Origin: Heterostelium album PN500 | Taxonomy: Eukaryota; Evosea; Eumycetozoa; Acytosteliales; Acytosteliaceae | DNA length: 64,000 nucleotides | Assembly: GCF_000004825.1 (NCBI RefSeq) | Contig: NW_008805089.1 | Coordinates: 1,240,001 to 1,304,000 of the forward strand | Direction of reading: 5' to 3' | Shown here: piece by piece, positions 36,001-46,829 of the stretch | How the letters are laid out: each line of letters begins with the position of its first letter | How positions within the stretch are numbered: position 1 is the stretch's first letter | The notes under the pieces: generated by a model | What the model saw: only the letters and a program-made list of their open reading frames with translations | Databases searched by the model: none | Told to the model about the DNA's origin: nothing | Program-made: the position numbers and the translations under genes

Positions 36001-37891
36001 ATACTGGGAGATCATACTGGATTCTTGTTATCAAGATTAAAAAAATAATAAAAAACAATCATTGGCTTTTTTATTTATACATTAAATAGAGTTAAATAAG
36101 AGTCAATTGACCCAATTGTTTTATTAAATCATTATCTTCTTGTGGTTTGAAAAGTTTTTCTATAATTTTTGTATCATTTGCATTTGTATATGTTGTCAAG
36201 TAAAGATATAGAAAGATATATAAAGATATTGTCCATGTATTTAAATTTTTGAATCACTTGTATATGTGTTAGATATATCTATGAAGGATTTTAAAATTGA
36301 TGAATTTATGAACACGATTAAATTCTTTATTGTGTAATATCTGTTACATTTTATAGAATTTTAAATATTGATTAATAATTAATATTTTTCATGTATCATT
36401 CAATTTAATTCTTTTTAGAATTTTCTTAATTATCTATAATAGAATCAAAATATAGATATCAATCACTAAAACCACATATTTTTATAATAATCCACCAATC
36501 AACTATTTCTTCATCAATTTTATTCAGAATAGATTTATCCCTTATACATGAAATTGATGATATTTGGTCAAAATAAAATAAAAAAAGATTGAAATACCTG
36601 AAAAATAAATATAATACAAATAGTTGTGAGATAAAACTTTTATCTCTCCATTTTCAAAATCTATTAATAAAAACCTAATTAAAGTTGTTGTAATTTTGGT
36701 AGGTTCATCATTTCTACAAAAGTTAATTATCAATACTAATTTAATATTTCTTCTTTTCTTAGGAAATTTTTATAAAGCAATTGCGAGTTAGTATGTCTGA
36801 CAAATGCCTTGATGGTATTACCAACCACTTTTTTATTAGAGGAGCTGAGAATCCAGTTGTGTATTTTCAATGGAACATTGCAGGTCTGCAAGCAAGATTA
36901 AATATATAATAAAAACTAACAATAGAGTAAGTCTTTATCTTTTAATCGATATTACGTGCTTTAATTGGTACATCGTACTCAATTAACTGCTATGGATACC
37001 AAATCATGTAGTATCCTTTCAGAATATCGATCACTTCAATTCCTACGTAGTATGTTTGCCTTTGGTTACTTTATTGTTGATGAAGGCCCGTTGATTCAGC
37101 AGAAAAGGTATTCCTGATGAGTTTTCCTTTAATATTTCATCTAAGTTCTTCCTTCTTATCTATATTTATGTAAAAGATGGTTAAGAAAGCTTAATCAAAA
37201 GTTATGGTACAATGATATAAATTATATACCGTCATGTTGAGGTTGTTATTGCAAGCCCTGATTTAGTAGTGCATCTTAGGAACCTAGATATCGATCGCAG
37301 CCTCCAACTTGTCTAGTGATTGCAATTATTGTTATTGCTTTTGCTGTATAATATTATCTTTATCTTTTAAATGTTGTTGATGTATTATTTGATTCTAATT
37401 GTCTTTGTTGTAAAGCTTGTTCGCTTTTCCTTTTAGGGCTAGCATTAGATTTTGTAAGCATTTGTTGATCAAAAAGATCATTTAAGGTATTAGTTTTATG
37501 TTGACATTTAAACTTTATAGATTACATAAGCAGCATCCAATTCATTTCATATAATGGTGTGTTTTCCAATCCTTTACGAGATCACTAGTTACTTTAAACA
37601 CTTTACTTTTGATATACAAATCAATTGATTGGTCGCTTATTGTCTTACGAAGCTTCTTTCTGTTTTGTGTTAAAACTAATCAAAAAATAATGATCATACA
37701 TATTTTTACACGATAATATGAAAAAAAATCAGCAAAATATCTTTTGGAAAAATAATAAAAAATAGATTTTATTGGAGTCTTTCTAAATCCAAAAGTTAAA
37801 GTTTCCCTAAAAGAAGTAAATATTAAAAAAGATTCAATCTTTTGTTAACTGAGCTAAGTGATATAATTAAAGAGATGGATTAACAATTGAA
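36001..37891. other. Intergenic with coding-like remnants
   Basis: 1.9 kb between the secreted-peptide gene and aquaporin B. Around 36793-37313 several short plus-strand stretches look protein-like but belong to no continuous gene (see the pseudogene entry). A 63-codon minus frame at 36542-36733 has an incomplete gene-like look without convincing ends. The rest is AT-rich. Confidence 0.4.
36793..37313 (+). pseudogene. Decayed coding sequence of unknown family
   Basis: Three separate plus-strand stretches read like protein: one beginning MSDKCLDGITNHFFIRG near 36793, one around 36984-37110 with SILSEYRSLQFLRSM, and one around 37230-37313 with VIASPDLVVHLRNLDI. Their codon use is richer in G/C than neighbouring DNA and their residue composition is not the Lys/Asn/Ile/Phe mix of random AT-rich DNA. 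Stops lie between them and no normal splice pair links all three. The family is not recognised. Alternatively these are exons of a poorly resolved gene. Confidence 0.3.
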
Positions 37892-39389
37892 TTATTTTCC
37901 TTGATGAAGAACTGGATCTTTTCTTTGCCACTTTTCAAATTTAAATGGTGGATACACTAATATAATTATAGTAATGGTAAGAACTGACAATAAGGGTCCA
38001 ACTATAAAAATCCAAAATCCTATTTATTTTATTAATAAAAAAGATTAATAGGATAAATGTTTAAATATTTTAGTTAAATTTCTAATTATATAATATAAGT
38101 TTAAACACTTACTATTCCAATTGCCAGAAATCACAGCAGGTCCAAAACATCTGAGATTTTATAGGTTTTTTAATTAAAATAAAGTTATTTTAATATTAGT
38201 ATTAATAAATAATAAATTCTAGTTTTTAATAATCACCTTGAAATGTTGAAACCTATTAAAAGAATTAAAGTTATTTGATATTAATACTAATACAAAAGTA
38301 ATCTATAATTTGATAATTACCTGGAGCAGCTAGAAATCCTAAACCTGGTGGAACATAGAGTGATAATCCAAGAGTGATACATGCTAGGAGAAGAGGTAAC
38401 AGATTTCCAAATTGTTGAGTTTGACGAGGGTCCAGTGCTGTTCCAAAAATAACCAATAAATTAAATAATGATATCATGTATTCAGTTGCAAGTGCATTGC
38501 CAGCTGAAAGGCTATCTCCATAGTTGCATTGTCCCAGATTCGTTCTCGAGTAAATCTCATATGGTAATGATGCATACATCATTGCAGTACCGACAATTGA
38601 ACCCAACAACTCTGCAATAATATAAAATACTCCTTTAGTTAGAGTTGTATATCCTGTAAAAATGGTAGCTAGAGTGATTGTACAATTTAGAATTCCACCG
38701 CTACCTAAAGAAATGTAATAGAAAATTAAAATTAATTTTAAAATAATATTTTTTGAAATTTCATATCTACCTGGTGATATACTAATTAAAACTATTAACA
38801 ATAAGAGTATATGAGCTATTGCAATGATTATAATTTGAGCAGGATGTGCAACTAATCCTGGATTATGTGGTTGATCATGATAAGGGACACTGAAATTGTA
38901 AAAATTAATAGTGGCAACTACAATTCCTATTGACATATAGGTGAATATTGTCATACCAAGGAACTCTATCATTGTAGCTTTGTACAGTGCTGTATGTCTT
39001 AGTTGATCAAGACCCAGGAATAATTTAAATATCTCTCTAAATGATAACTCTTTAGTTGGTACTGCCTTCTTTGTATCCAGTTCAATAATATCTCCCGATT
39101 GAAAAAGTAAATCAGATTCCAATGTAGGTCCTTTATATCGAACTAGACCTCCTGGAAAACTAGAACCCTTTTGATTAACGATTCTAATTTTATTTCCTCT
39201 TCTCCATCTATGACCTCCGCTCCTATTCATATAATCTCTATAAATATTATCATTACGACTATCTGTTTGATTTTTTCTTTCTGACATATCACTTGATATA
39301 CTCGCACTACTCGAACTTATAGTATTATTTTCATTTTGAAGATTATTATTATTTTGAATATTGTTAAAACTATTATAATCTTGCTCCAT
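37892..39389 (-). CDS. Aquaporin-like MIP channel with non-NPA boxes (paralogue B)
   Basis: Five exons (39389-38771, 38704-38321, 38252-38237, 38150-38113, 38019-37892) give 394 aa. Closely related to paralogue A: the same VNQKGSSFPGGLVRYKG N-terminal motif, YKATMIEFLGMTIFTYMSIG, SGGILNCTITLATI at box 1 (NCT for NPA) and FNISRCFGPAVISGNWNRFW at box 2 (NIS for NPA, with the downstream R-x-FGPAV intact). The third exon is only 16 nt and encodes FNIS plus split codons; its inclusion is required to complete box 2. Exons 1 and 2 have boundaries identical to paralogue A, while A keeps exons 3 and 4 fused. Role inferred: a membrane channel with altered selectivity. Confidence 0.85.
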
Positions 39390-40419
39390 TACATTTATTT
39401 AAAATATTCTAAAAAAAATAAATATAACAATGGATTCATTTATCAAAAAAATCATCAACTCATTTTATTTGTAATAATTTTTTTATTTGTACAAGTTTAA
39501 TTAAGATAAATTATATTTGTTTTTGTTATTCCATTGTTAAAAAAAAAAAAAAAAAAATCGTTCGTTTGGGATTGGGATTTATTATTATTATTTCGTATAA
39601 GTATACATTCTATATCCAAAGGACATCTGCACAATTTTTTCGTTTATGTGGTTGGGAAAGATCAACAAAAAATAAAATATAAGATGTGGTTGTTTTTTTT
39701 GATACAACAAACAATACGTGATAATAGAAAAAGACACACCAAACACAAAGATTTTTATGATTAAAAAATTAAAATAATATATCTTTTTTTACATTTATCT
39801 CAATCCAATTCAATTTCAATTTTATTTCTTAAGAAATTAATGATTATTTAAAACAATTCAAAAAATAATAATAAATAGATTTTAATTTTAATTAATTTTA
39901 AAAGTAACTGTTCACTTCCCAAGTTTTATTAAAAGATATTTTTTTTAATCAAAGAAAAAAGGATTTTGGGGATAAAGTGATCACATGTAACTCCGATTTG
40001 ACTTGCAGAGCTCCATGGTTAGTACCCCTAAAAGTGGTAGTTTATTTGATTTTTTCAAAATAATAGTGTTTAGAAATTTCCAAAGAACTATTGAAGTACT
40101 CTTGTTTTGATTAGTTTTTTGAGGGGTCTCTCTCCAAAATCTTTTTTTTTTTGATTCTTCCAACGATTTGTTCGGAGCCAAAAAAAAAAATCATCATTAA
40201 ATTTTTAGTAGTTTTGGTTTTGGTGTGGTTTCATTTTTGTTGTTTGGGTTGATTTTTATTTTTTATTTAAATTTTTTTACCATAGTTCAATGCAAATCGG
40301 ACTTTGTTGACAATATGTGGGTGAAATATCACGTGATGAGTGGAGGATATAAATATGGTGGACGTCAAGTGTAAAAGACTTCATTCTAATTTATTCTCAA
40401 CAAATAATATATACTAATA
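39390..40419. other. Divergent promoter, aquaporin B / cathepsin 2
   Basis: 1.0 kb of AT-rich DNA. Close to the cathepsin start are a palindrome ATCACGTGAT (40328-40337, CACGTG core) and a TATAAATA box (40348-40355). The open frames at 39534 and 39981 look like chance. Confidence 0.5.
40328..40355 (+). promoter_or_regulatory. CACGTG palindrome and TATA box of cathepsin gene 2
   Basis: ATCACGTGAT at 40328-40337 is a perfect 10-bp palindrome with an E-box core. It is followed 10 bp later by TATAAATA (40348-40355), about 65 bp before the ATG. The distance is nearly the same as for the TATATAAA box of the paralogous cathepsin gene at 19551, which supports TATA-driven transcription for both. Confidence 0.5.
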
Positions 40420-42092
40420 ATGTACAGATTATCTGCTTATTTGTTGGCATGCACTGTCTTTATGTTGGCTGTGCTCTCTGCCAACGCCGCCTTTACTGAG
40501 CGTCAATACCAAGACTCTTTCGTCTCATGGATGCAAACCAACAACGTCAAGTACGACGGAAAGGAATTCAACCATCGTTACGGTGTCTTCAAGAAGAATA
40601 TGGACTACGTCCAACAATGGAATGCCAAGGGTTCATCCACCGTCCTCGGTATGAACATTTTCGCTGATCTTACCAACGCTGAATACCAACGTATCTACTT
40701 GGGTACCAAGATCGATGCCTCTGGTCTCTTGAACGTCGCTGCCGCCCGTGCCTTTGACCGTAACTTCAACATCAAAGCTTTGAACCCAACCGTCGATTGG
40801 CGTGCCAAGGGTGCCGTCACCCCAATCAAGAACCAAGCCCAATGTGGTTCTTGTTGGTCATTCTCTACCACTGGTTCCGTCGAGGGTGCTCACGAAATTT
40901 CCACCGGTAACTTGGTTGCTTTGTCCGAGCAAAACTTGATCGATTGTTCCGTCCCAGAAGGAAATCAAGGTTGCAATGGTGGTCTCATGTGGGCTGCTAT
41001 GGAATATATTATCAAAAATGGTGGTATCGACACCGAGTCATCCTACCCATACACCGCCACTGGACCGAACAAGTGCCGTTACAACTCTGCCAACTCTGGA
41101 GCCAAAATCTCCTCATACGTCAACGTCACCTCTGGTTCTGAGACTTCCCTCGCTTCAGCTGCCAACGTTAACCCAGTTTCTGTTGCCATCGATGCCTCCC
41201 ACAACTCCTTCCAATTGTACTCATCTGGTATCTACTACGAGCCAGCTTGTTCAACCACCCAACTCGACCACGGTGTCTTGGTTGTTGGTTACGGTTCAGG
41301 TCCAGCCTCATCCTCCACCACCGCTACCACCCTCTCTGGTACTGGTTCAGCCACCTCTGGTACTGTAACCTCATCCTCTGGTCAATCCACCACTGCATCC
41401 GGTACTTCCGCTTCAGGTACCTCTGCTTCAGGTACTTCCGCTTCAGGTACCTCTGCCTCCGGTACCTCTGCCTCTGGTACCTCTGCTTCTGGATCATCAT
41501 CCGCCTCTGGATCATCATCCGCCTCTGGATCATCATCCGCCTCTGGATCATCATCCGCTTCAGGATCATCATCCGCTTCAGGATCTTCCTCAGCCTCTGG
41601 ATCATCATCCGCTTCAGGATCTTCCTCAGCCTCTGGTACCTCAGCCTCTGGTACCTCTGCTTCCAGCTCAACCAACCTCCAACGTCGAAGCCGGTACCGA
41701 GAACTACTGGATCGTTAAGAATTCATGGGGTCCAGCCTGGGGTCTCCAAGGTTACATTCTCATGTCCAAGGATAGAAACAACAATTGCGGGTATGTATTT
41801 TACAATTAGAAAAAAAAATAATTTTTTTGAGTGAAAATGTATTTGTTAAAATTTAAATCCAAAAATGTTTATATTATAATATATATTTAATTTGCAAATA
41901 ACTACAAGAGTTAAAAAATTAAATAACATATTACTAAATTTGGTTTATTTTTTAAAATTTTCACTCATTAATTTTTTTTTTTTTTTTTACCAATATATAT
42001 ATATGTATACATTTACTAATACTATCTATTTCATTCAACCGGTTACTCTTCTGCGCAGTATTGCAACACAGGCTTGTTATCCAGTTGTCTAA
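40420..42092 (+). CDS. Cathepsin L-like cysteine protease 2, with apparent frame change
   Basis: Begins like the paralogue at 19551 ([20 protein letters not shown]), with propeptide, [15 protein letters not shown], catalytic [13 protein letters not shown] and [11 protein letters not shown]. It then enters a long repeat insert: SGTSA pentads, then GSSSAS hexads (41399-41680). Downstream the conserved [15 protein letters not shown] with the catalytic Asn lies in a different frame (+1), and the last exon (42059-42092) ends [11 protein letters not shown]. The last intron, 41791-42058, has GTATGT...GCGCAG and is missing in the paralogue. Either an indel in the repeats breaks the gene, or the assembly or an unseen splice accounts for it. 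The intron at VA|IDAS of the paralogue is absent here. Confidence 0.8.
41399..41680 (+). repeat. Tandem Ser/Ala/Gly-coding repeats
   Basis: First about six 15-bp units coding SGTSA, then about eight or nine 18-bp units of the type GGATCATCATCCGCCTCT coding GSSSAS, then 15-bp units again. The near-identity of the units implies recent expansion and makes slippage or misassembly likely. The repeat corresponds to the phosphoglycan-type insert after the catalytic His. Confidence 0.85.
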
Positions 42093-42242
42093 ATTACACT
42101 ACTATTTAAATAAAATAATACAAATATATCTGTTATTCAAATGTAATAATATTGGAAAAATTTTTATATTTTTATATTTTTATTTTTCTGCTAGTTTTTC
42201 ATTGATTTTCATCAAAAGCATTGCCAAACATTCAGTGCATTT
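42003..42242 (+). repeat. Arm 1 of inverted duplication (cathepsin 2 3' end)
   Basis: Covers the end of the last intron, the terminal exon and about 150 bp of 3' flank of cathepsin gene 2. The reverse complement of 43487-43724 matches it through most of its length, including TACTAATACTATCTATTTC, ACTCTTCTGCGCAG and AAAGCATTGCCAAACATTC. Confidence 0.8.
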
Positions 42243-43031
42243 TTTCATTTTACTAATGTCAAATTAATAAATAGTTCATATCTCTCATCAAAAAGATTGT
42301 CCCAAAGATCTCAAAGATAAGAATATAGTAACCAATTCTGCTAATCCTCACTCTGTAGGCTCAAGAAACTACATCAATTATATGACGAAAGCATCCCTCC
42401 TCTTCGAGATACCTCTTACCTCTTAGAGAAAAGTCATTCATATAATTTTAAAAATAAGTCTTTGTAATTTTTTTTTTATTTAAATTTTATCCCACAATTT
42501 TTTTTTCAATATTTGTTTAAATGTAAATAAAGTGCCTTAATAACTTAGTTTTTAGTTATTTTTTTAATGTTTTTCGTTTATAGCTAGGTAAATCAAATAG
42601 TTTGGTCGGTAGACAATAGAGTTTAATAGGATACAAGATAAAAATAAATAAATAATTAAATCAATCTAATTAATCACTAATATATGAAAAGTGTCTTTTT
42701 GTTTGTAAATAAAATAATCAGATTGATTTAAACTAAAAAAAGATGTAAAAATATTATCTTTGGATATCTGTGGGTTAAATTTTAAAAATGATTTATAAAA
42801 AGTTAGAGATTTATATTTAAAAAGATTACTTATTTAGGTGGGGAGTGGTGTTTATTTTTAAAATCCAACACATTCTGTAATTTATACATATTTATTGTAA
42901 CATTTTATCGATTAATTTTTTAAGTAAAAAAATAAAATGTTTATATTACAATTTTTTATAAATAAAGAAGGATTATTTAATTCTACAATCAATCATTTTA
43001 CATTTTAAATTCCATTTTATAAACTAAAAGA

Positions 43032-43248
43032 ATGAATATTACTTTTTTCCTACTTTATGTATATTGGGCAATCTTTATATTATTCCAATTAAAAGAAGAG
43101 AAAATATATCATACTATTTTTAAATCTTTACATTTAAAGTAAGTAAATATAATGTTTTAAAACATAAAAATTATATTAATAACAAATTCATAATAATAGG
43201 ACAAATGTAGATCATATTCCAAAAATAGTTCCTTTGGTTTTGGAATAA
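43032..43248 (+). CDS. Candidate 51-aa membrane or secreted peptide, two exons
   Basis: ATG at 43032 opens MNITFFLLYVYWAIFILFQL, a strong hydrophobic segment, then KEEKIYHTIFKSLHLK. A GTAAGT donor after 43138 and a TAG acceptor at 43199 remove 61 bp in phase 2 and continue TNVDHIPKIVPLVLE to a stop at 43248. Good splice consensus and typical intron size support it. The short length and AT-rich codons argue for caution. No homologue recognised; it may be one end of a gene not otherwise visible. Confidence 0.3.
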
Positions 43249-43486
43249 GAAAACAAAATATTTTTTCAAATAAATAAAACAATTACAAAGATTTTTTTTA
43301 ACATTATAAAGTTGTCGCAAAGTGTACAAATATAATTCTCTATTATTTATTAAATTGATTCAAGTAAATTAAAATAATGATAGATTGATTAAACAGAACA
43401 GTGTACATACACATTCTGAAACAACTCCTGATACTACCACTAGTTTTGATGTCACTACTGCTGTTACTATAACTAATGCTGCTACT

Positions 43487-43724
43487 AATGTACTGAATGT
43501 TTGGCAATGCTTTTGATGAAAATCAATGAAAACCTAGCCTGAAAAAATAAAATAAAAAAATAAAAAAATTTTGCAATATAATTACATTTGAATAACAGAT
43601 ATATTTGTATTATTTTATTTAATAGTAGTGTAATTTAGACGATGGTATAACAAACCTGAGTCGATATTCTGCGCAGAAGAGTAACCGGTTGAATGAAATA
43701 GATAGTATTAGTAAATATATACAT
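43487..43724 (-). pseudogene. Inverted 3'-end fragment of a cathepsin gene
   Basis: Read on the minus strand, this repeats the end of cathepsin gene 2: intron end ACTCTTCTGCGCAG, a terminal exon reading ISTQVCYTIV then stop (gene 2 has [10 protein letters not shown]), and the same 3' flank ending at ACATTCAGTACATT. Several substitutions and small indels separate the copies. No protease body precedes it, so it is a stranded fragment, duplicated and inverted, or the remnant of a lost third protease gene. Breakpoints are at about 43724 and 43487. Confidence 0.75.
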
Positions 43725-43878
43725 TGTTCAATTGTTTGAATGATATAGATGTATTAGTATATGTATAAATATAAATAACATTGTTTAAAAAAATTATAAT
43801 ATTATTGCATAATAATTTATATATATATATATTTTTATAAAATATCTTAATTATTACTTATTATATAAAAGTAATAAT

Positions 43879-45735
43879 CTATGATAATAAATTTATTAAG
43901 TCGTTTGGATTGGAGGAGAATAAACAGATAAGTGAAAGTACGAAAATGAGAATGTAATTGATTGAAATCTTTGTGGAGCTATTGTCGCCAGTGGTGGTGA
44001 TCGATGGAGATGTTGTTTGTTCTTCGGTTGTAATAACACCAGTAGAATTGGCACTCATACCAGTAGTAGCAGTAGTGGTACCAGTAGTAGTAGTAGTAGA
44101 CGATGTTGTATCACCACCGGTTGTTGTAGTTGATGTTGTGGATGTTGTTGTTGGAACACCAGTTGTTGAGGTCGAAGTAGTCGTAGTTGTTGTTGTATTT
44201 GTTGTATATTGACAATGAACACCATTGTATCCACTATCACATGTACAAGTTAAGTCTGTGGTATTGCAGCTACCATGATTGTAACAGTTCATGTAGCATG
44301 AGAGCTCACTACATGATGGATTACCCATCCACAATCCTTGACAATTGCAAGTTCCGTTGGTTGTATTGCAAGTTCCGTGTCCCGAGCAGTTGTTCAAAGA
44401 AGTACAGAGCTTCAACTCACAAGAGTTACCGGAATAACCTTCATTGCAGTTGCAAGTACCAGAGAAGCAATTACCACGATTGTTGCAATCCAATGGACAA
44501 CCGGTATCGTAGGAAACTTGGATGACTTCATCTCCAGTATAGATGGTAAGGAATTGGCTACCTACTTGTAAACCGATCGAACTAGTCTCAATACTTGAAC
44601 TTGAAGAGTTGAAATCAAGGTAAGATTGATTGTTTCCGTTGGATCCAATGGCTAAAAGGGCAAGACCGTATTGGTTCTTCTCATTTCCAGTAAAGAACAC
44701 CTCACCAATACTTGAATCATATCCACCTTGGAGGGAGCCACCGAAATTGGTGATCTTGTAGGTTCCGACTGGAATTAGACTACCAACAGAGATATTAGAG
44801 TAGGAGAATACATCCATAGTGATAGAAAAGCTACCACAAATGAAATAGATTAAATTCTTATCTGTATTAACAGCAGCAGTTAATCTATTTGAAACAGTAG
44901 TATTTGTGAAAGTACTATTGTTATAAAAGAAAAGAAAAGAAAACAATCAAAAGTTAATCATTCAATTTATAAATAAAAACAATTATAGAACTTACTTTAA
45001 TTGTGTATTTGTTTTCAAGTTAAAGCTAGCAATGTTACCATTGTAATCACCTAAGAATACCAATCCTTTAGATTGATCAATACCACTATGGATAAAAAGT
45101 AAGAATATGATTATTAATAACTTAACTTTTATTTTATATCTAATTGCAACATTTTAATTTACAACTTACAGAGCAATCGATGTTGACCAGAATGTTAAAC
45201 TTCCAGTCATATTAATGTATTGATAGGTTGGTGTAAAGACAGTGTTATTTTGAAGGAAACTATTGTCGTGATTAAAATATACAAATTGATTGGATGGCGA
45301 AGTAACAATGAAATAGATATTTGATCCATAGGTAAAAGAATTTTTAATGCTACTGAATGTGTGTGCTGCAGTTGCAAGAATGTTTTGTGATGGGTCTAAC
45401 AGGTAGATAGTATTCTTACCGAAAGCATAGACAAGATCGTTGATGGATGTTGATGTGTAGAAAGTTTCCTTGCTACTGGTGATGTTAAATACGTTTCCTA
45501 CTAGCGGAATCGATGTGTTGACTGTGTTGCTGTTAGGTGGAATGTTAAAAGTGATGGCTTGTCTAGAGTTGAAAAATGTTGCACCATTTTTAGTGGTTTG
45601 GACTTGTTTGAATTTATCAACACCATAATTTAAATTGAAAACACGATTTTGTTCAAAAAATGGAGGTGAAACTTGACCAATCACTTCTCCAATTACTACG
45701 AAAATAATAAATATTAAATATATAGATTTATTCAT
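43879..45735 (-). CDS. EGF-repeat cell-surface protein, probably GPI-anchored
   Basis: Three exons (45735-45170, 45085-44996, 44914-43879) give 563 aa. Residues 1-20 form a signal peptide. About 350 residues of N-glycosylation-rich beta-type sequence follow, of the kind found in dictyostelid TgrC/EGF-type surface proteins. Then come three EGF-like modules: CNNRGNCFSGTCNCNEGYSG, CSGHGTCNTTNGTCNC, and CYNHGSCNTTDLTCTCDSG. A Thr/Ser-rich stalk of about 70 residues leads to a C-terminal hydrophobic stretch (ISINYILIFVLSLICLFSS), fitting a GPI signal or single membrane anchor. Both introns are phase 2 and join cleanly. Likely role: cell-surface adhesion or recognition. Exact family unassigned. Confidence 0.85.
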
Positions 45736-46829
45736 TTTATTTGAGTTATTATGTTTTTACAATTATACAGTGGAATGAAAATACAAAATGAGCTAAACTC
45801 TATCTCCAACATGTCTGCTATTTATACTTGTGTTTCATCTCTTAAATATTTTAGTAAAAATCTACTCTATAGAAAAAAGAAAAGAAACGAAGTGTATAAA
45901 TATAGTTTCAATTATTTGGATATACCCAATCCGATATAGATGGTATAGCTTTTTTCTTCTGTTTTTAAAAAAAGAAATACACAAAAGTATCCGGTGTACA
46001 AATATGTCATCGCATGATAAAAAATTTGGTCACCTCCAAATGAGTGATGAATGAATTATGTCCTCCCTCAAAACCAAATCCTTTTTGTTTTTTAAAAGGT
46101 ACTCCTATGATTTAGGTACCAAAAAAACGAAAAAATTATAATCGTTAAAAAAAAAAAAATCTGAAAAACCCCAAAAACAATTATAATTCCTTGTCCCAAT
46201 ACCAGGACTTTAGCCATGCAGAAAATCACCACCAACTTCCAAAAGGAGATTATAATTTGCAGGTTTCAAAAGAAAAATAAAAATAAAATAAAATAAAATA
46301 ATTTTAATTTTGCGAAACCTATGGTCCACAACAATTCCTATGTATAAATATATTAATTGTTTCTGAAAAAGGTTAATTTTATAGATTTGATTATTATAAT
46401 GAAATAAATCTAATTAAATTTCTGATTTCCAAGTCTTCTTAATTTGATATATTTGAAGATCAGTTTAACTTATGTATATTATCGACTCTTCTTGTAGTTG
46501 ATTCTTTTAAGTTATCGATAGATCTAGTTGGTCACAGTGATTTATATTGAAATCGGAAGGTTTGAAACTGGATTCAATTGAATTATACTATCCAATTTCA
46601 AGAGACAAAAATAATAATAACTATTTTAAATTTATTTATTAGTTTTAAAAAAAAATAAATAAAATTATAATTTTTTTTTTTAAGTGTTGATATTTTATTA
46701 AAATAATAATTAAATTGATTTGAGAACCTTCACGGTTTCTTTTATTGCCTTTTCTGTTGTTTTTTTTTTTGTTTATATATCTTTTTTATCATTTTTTACC
46801 TTTTTTTTTCGATTTATTAAAAAAAGTTT
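45736..46829. other. Intergenic, 1.1 kb
   Basis: AT-rich region upstream of the EGF-repeat gene and downstream of coq1. Short A/T runs and no convincing open frame or RNA. The frames at 45751 and 45830 are uninformative. Confidence 0.5.

Larger units (their letters stand above)
42093..43878. other. Intergenic with inverted repeat and possible mini-gene
   Basis: AT-rich 1.8 kb holding the rest of arm 1, a small two-exon candidate gene (43032-43248), and arm 2 of the inverted repeat. A coding-like stretch near 42276-42426 has no start or splice support. Confidence 0.5.

Noticed and set aside
39534-39764. 76-codon + frame starting with a Lys run
   Set aside because: The start lies in a poly-A tract. 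No homology-like pattern.
41324-41675. Minus-strand acidic PEAEDDPEADD repeat frames
   Set aside because: Antisense of the Ser/Ala/Gly repeat of the cathepsin gene.
42276-42426. Open stretch (about 50 codons, DCPKDLKDKNIVTNSANPH...)
   Set aside because: Protein-like but without start, splice sites or partner; kept only as a note.
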